Positions 61,611-64,000 of a stretch of DNA of 64,000 nucleotides are shown in pieces (position 1 is the first letter of the stretch; each line of letters starts with the position of its first letter). Below the pieces are notes generated by a model. It did no database searches and was not told where the DNA came from. It saw only the letters and a program-made list of their open reading frames with translations. This DNA is from Isochrysis galbana (Eukaryota; Haptophyta; Isochrysidales; Isochrysidaceae). Both the position numbers and the translations under genes were made by a program. The stretch lies in NCBI GenBank assembly GCA_018136815.1, contig CM030944.1:1302456-1366455 (forward strand), in the 5' to 3' direction.

Positions 61611-62189
61611 CTACGCAGGCTGAGTTTTCATCTTTTTCGTCTTTTCCTCACACCCCTCCTCCTCGATCCTCTTCTGGCAGGCGACGCTGTCGCTTGGCTG
61701 ATCTTGGGTGGCTAGGTCCGTGACACGTGTGATGACGGCCTTCTTGTTCTCCATGTAGAGTTTGCCAGTTGCCAGCTGCTTGGTGCACTTGCACCATGGG
61801 ATTCGGTTCAGCGTACGCGACCGCCATGATGTATTCCTGTATTCCATGCAGAGGTACGCGACGGCGGCCTCGTCTCCAATGTACTTGGTCTTGGGGATCC
61901 TGTCGTACTCGTCGGAGTAGTCGCCGACGAGCATGAGGGTTGCCTTGCACCAACGGCCCATGTATGGCTTGATGAGTGCCCACATCGACGGGTAGCGTTC
62001 CTTGGCCAGGTCCACGCGGAAGTCTCCACCTCCACGGCCCATGCCAGAGGCTGTGACGAGCAGCATCGCCAGGATGGCGCCGCTCATGCTCTCCTCCATG
62101 TGTCCGCAGAACTTGAAGGCTGGGCCGCGGATCTCCTCGTAGGTGCGGTGACCGAGTCGCTTGGCGATGAAGACAAAGTAGTGGCCCAT
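61611..62189 (-). CDS. Unknown ORF, interrupted upstream by the inverted-repeat element
   Basis: 192 residues from the first ATG 62189 (MGHYFVFIAKRLGHRTYEEI), continuing RGPAFKFCGHMEESMSGAIL, RYPSMWALIKPYMGRWCKAT, LMLVGDYSDEYDRIPKTKY, CMEYRNTSWRSRTLNRIPWC and a basic C-terminus. Removing the 912-bp element and one 10-bp duplicate joins this frame to LLHKPHSFDMGH, so the real gene probably extended further. No family recognised. The coding strand is Lys/Tyr/Met-richer than host genes. Confidence 0.4.
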   Translation of the reverse strand: MGHYFVFIAKRLGHRTYEEIRGPAFKFCGHMEESMSGAILAMLLVTASGMGRGGGDFRVDLAKERYPSMWALIKPYMGRWCKATLMLVGDYSDEYDRIPKTKYIGDEAAVAYLCMEYRNTSWRSRTLNRIPWCKCTKQLATGKLYMENKKAVITRVTDLATQDQPSDSVACQKRIEEEGCEEKTKKMKTQPA

Positions 62190-62205
62190 GTCGAAGGAGT
62201 GAGGC

Positions 62206-63117
62206 AAGGCTCACCTACAATACTGAGAGTAATGCATTACTCCCCCACATTACTGGGCTTGCCAAAGTAATCATGGGCCGATTACTCCACCCACAAAGTA
62301 ATCAGGGGCGGCATTACTCTCCTCAAAAAGCCTTAAAGTATTGCCTAACTAACGATTACTACCCCCGCTCTTCACTACAGCGCAGCGTGACAGTGTGAGC
62401 GCCCTGTGTTATCCCTAGCCCTAGCTAGGGTTACTAGTTCCAGTGACTAGTTCCTAGTTCCCAGTTCCCAGGCGCTGCAGCTGCATTCTGGCTGCATTGT
62501 GCATTGGCGCCACATTCGCATTCACATTGCAATTGATGATTAAAATTGACGAAGATCATTTACATACATACAATCCAACTCAAGACTACCAGTGCCCGTG
62601 ATGCCCATCTCTTGCAGCTTCCAGTATGCCCCCGGAGCCCGGGTGATGGGCTTGTAGAGGGGGTCGTATGCAAGGACCGTGCAGAGGTATTTCGTGTTGC
62701 GCTCCTCAGCCGTCATCCTTCCCTCCCAATAGCTGCCGGGAACTGCGACTTGCTCGCCAATGACGGAGCCCCGGTTGCGAATTTCAGGCAAGAATTGCCC
62801 TGTGATGCGAGCATTGCGCATGCGGCCCCGGCCTCGACCTCCAGGCATGGCAGCAAGCGGCGCGGAGGGAGGGGAGGGCCGAACACGAGTTGCGAGTTGC
62901 GAGTTCTGAGTTGCGAGTTCTGGGTACAATGTATAAAGAATAGTTTTTATTTAGTGAAGGCAAATACATACCGGTAATGCATTACATTACTAAAAACGTG
63001 ATTACTCGACCCCCGAGAGTAATCAACCTATGATTACTCGGGTCACAGAGTAGTCCATGCCACATTACTGGCGACCTTTAGTAATCATTTGTACTCTCAG
63101 TATTGTAGGTGAGCCTT
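62206..63117. mobile_element. 912-bp terminal-inverted-repeat element, 10-bp target duplication (MULE-like)
   Basis: Ends AAGGCTCACCTACAATACTG (continuing AGAGTA) and its exact inverse at 63092-63117. Flanked by GGAGTGAGGC at 62196-62205 and 63118-63127. Both subterminal regions are full of ATTACT/AGTAAT words (about a dozen on each side). A 10-bp duplication fits Mutator-like elements (8-11 bp, usually 9). There is no transposase, only one small ORF, so it is non-autonomous. Confidence 0.92.
62540..62848 (-). CDS. Small ORF carried by the inverted-repeat element
   Basis: 102 residues from ATG 62848: MPGGRGRGRMRNARITGQFL, PGSYWEGRMTAEERNTKYLC, LAYDPLYKPITRAPGAYWKL, ITGTGSLELDCMYVNDLRQF. Upstream, (GAGTTGC)n-like repeats translate as QLATRNSELAT. 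It has a protein-like composition and no stop. Possibly captured host sequence, as in Pack-MULEs, or an accessory protein of the element. No family recognised. Confidence 0.45.
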   Translation of the reverse strand: MPGGRGRGRMRNARITGQFLPEIRNRGSVIGEQVAVPGSYWEGRMTAEERNTKYLCTVLAYDPLYKPITRAPGAYWKLQEMGITGTGSLELDCMYVNDLRQF

Positions 63118-63127
63118 GGAGTGAGGC

Positions 63128-63510
63128 TTGTGGAGGAGGGAAGAGGTGAGTGAAGCGGGGTGTGGAAGATGTCTGGGAGGAAGACTTTGGATTTTCGCCA
63201 GATGCGTGCGCACGGCGTGCGCATGATGAGTGGCACGCCGTCAGGTTTCGTCAATCCCCGCGGTGTGGTACTCGTCGAGCACAATCGTCACTCCGCGAGA
63301 CGCGAGTGCGCGGATCAACTTTTTTCTGGGGAAGGTATCTCCAAACGACCCATCTCCAACGAGGACCACGGTTCGTTCCTTCTCCTTGTCGTCGTCTGTC
63401 TTCTTGGGTTCCCCCTTTTCCTTGTCGTCGTCTGTCCTCTTGGGTTCCCTTTGAGAGCGAACGGACACCAGTGCGCAGGCTTTGTTGTGTAAACGCCACT
63501 CGAGTCCTTG
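63128..63510 (-). pseudogene. Fragment resembling the RuvC/zinc-finger end of TnpB/Fanzor-type proteins
   Basis: The minus strand reads REPKRTDDDKEKGEPKKTDD (a 45-bp duplication), then TVVLVGDGSFGDTFPRKKLI, RALASRGVTIVLDEYHTAG and a stop at 63241. The next frame gives CHSSCARRAHASGE. The order GDGSF...P.K.L...DEY.T(S/A)...C..C recalls the C-terminal part of TnpB/Fanzor-like nucleases. The frame change and missing catalytic remainder mark it as dead. It lies just upstream (minus strand) of the inverted-repeat insertion. Confidence 0.35.
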
Positions 63511-63609
63511 TGACCCCTCAGGTGTGCATTAATCCCCAAGACGACACACAACTAGTACGAAGCAACCACAAACTACCTTTGAGCGCACCCTCCCATCTAT
63601 GTGGGGGCA

Positions 63610-64000
63610 TCACCCACTCCACCACCACACAACGTTGTCGATTGTCCCTGGCAATTCTTCGTCAGCGAGTGAAGGAGGGCTTTCCTCTCGAGGGTGGAGG
63701 CGGCGAAGGAGGAGGCGGCGAGGGCGGCGGTGGTGAGGGTGGACCTTCGACAGCTCGCTCGACGAGCGCACGCGCGCCTCCCACTCGGCGCCCACGCGCG
63801 ACACGTAGCCGCTTAGGGGACCCGCGCCGGCGTCGAGGATCCCGCGCGACAGGCCGAGGTGGTGGAACTGCTCCGGCAGGCTCCGCTCGATCACGCGCTG
63901 ATCGATCGCGCGCAGCCGGAGCGCACGCTCGCACAGCACCACCTCCAGCACGCGCACCAGACCCGGCGCCGACAGCGCCTCCACCCACGTCGAGGCGCGC
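63610..64000 (-). CDS. Partial gene at the right edge, unknown
   Basis: The minus-strand frame runs in from the window end: WVEALSAPGLVRVLEVVLCE, RALRLRAIDQRVIERSLPEQ, FHHLGLSRGILDAGAGPLSG, YVSRVGAEWEARVR. It is probably followed by a splice donor at 63755-63770, as the remaining frame becomes low complexity (RRPRRLLLRRL). Helical, GC-rich, host-like. The 5' part lies outside the window. No family assigned. Confidence 0.45.
   Translation of the reverse strand, partial: RASTWVEALSAPGLVRVLEVVLCERALRLRAIDQRVIERSLPEQFHHLGLSRGILDAGAGPLSGYVSRVGAEWEARVRSSSELSKVHPHHRRPRRLLLRRLHPREESPPSLADEELPGTIDNVVWWWSG

Noticed and set aside
62540..62929. Longer form of the element ORF starting at 62929
   Set aside because: The first 27 residues (QLATRNSELAT-like) translate a short tandem repeat. 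ATG 62848 gives the more natural start.

Overview
The window looks like nuclear DNA of a GC-rich unicellular alga with a red-lineage secondary plastid, most likely a haptophyte or pelagophyte-type organism. Genes carry small GT-AG introns (about 74-222 nt) whose donors almost always read GTG. One gene product (54.0-55.2 kb) has a three-part presequence: an ER signal with an A|F cleavage site, a short transit segment and a twin-arginine lumen signal. Housekeeping genes are typically eukaryotic: ubiquitin-eS31, CDC27/APC3, NOB1, a PAQR receptor and an NHL-BTB protein. The genus cannot be told from sequence alone. All identifications come from reading the sequence and from family knowledge; no search was run.

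Layout. 0-5 kb: a NOB1 endonuclease gene with a dual-specificity phosphatase domain placed inside it (minus strand), then a broken hAT-like transposase. 5-12.5 kb: a repeat-rich accessory block with a GGGGE/PPPPS minisatellite ORF, a 24-bp-repeat EGLEQGRQ protein, a RING-finger protein, a four-helix membrane protein, and a host-like leader fused in frame to a module that recurs broken at 22.4-23.2 kb. 13-17 kb: ubiquitin-eS31 and a longer hAT-like transposase gene with a BED-type finger. 17-20 kb: a small inverted-repeat element, a reverse-transcriptase fragment, and a lower-GC block with a membrane-bound J-domain protein. 21-29.5 kb: retroelement territory with a 4.74 kb LINE bounded by a 17-bp target-site duplication, a LINE-derived short element and a SINE-like element. 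30-32 kb: NHL-BTB gene. 34-35 kb: aldo-keto reductase. 36-41 kb: short retroposon copies and one hypothetical gene. 42-43 kb: PAQR. 44.2-45.2 kb: an AT-rich island of tiny overlapping ORFs. 45.4-46.2 kb: ankyrin-type protein. 47-49 kb: plastid-type FAD/NAD oxidoreductase. 49.8-53.1 kb: an old LINE copy with two SINE-like elements nested in it, each with its own target-site duplication. 54-55 kb: thylakoid-lumen protein. 57.7-61.3 kb: complete nine-exon CDC27. 61.6-63.5 kb: a 912-bp inverted-repeat element with a 10-bp target duplication inside another sequence. The right edge holds a partial gene.

Two themes join the parts. First, one LINE family and several short non-autonomous families share 3' tails or 5' heads; five insertions can be delimited to the base by 13-18 bp target duplications, which gives a relative insertion order. 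Second, three accessory blocks (about 5-12 kb, 17-20 kb plus 22.4-23.2 kb, and 44-45 kb) carry virus- or selfish-element-like genes, and two of them share a conserved non-coding segment. No hallmark capsid, packaging ATPase or polymerase gene is visible, so calling them virus-derived remains a hypothesis.
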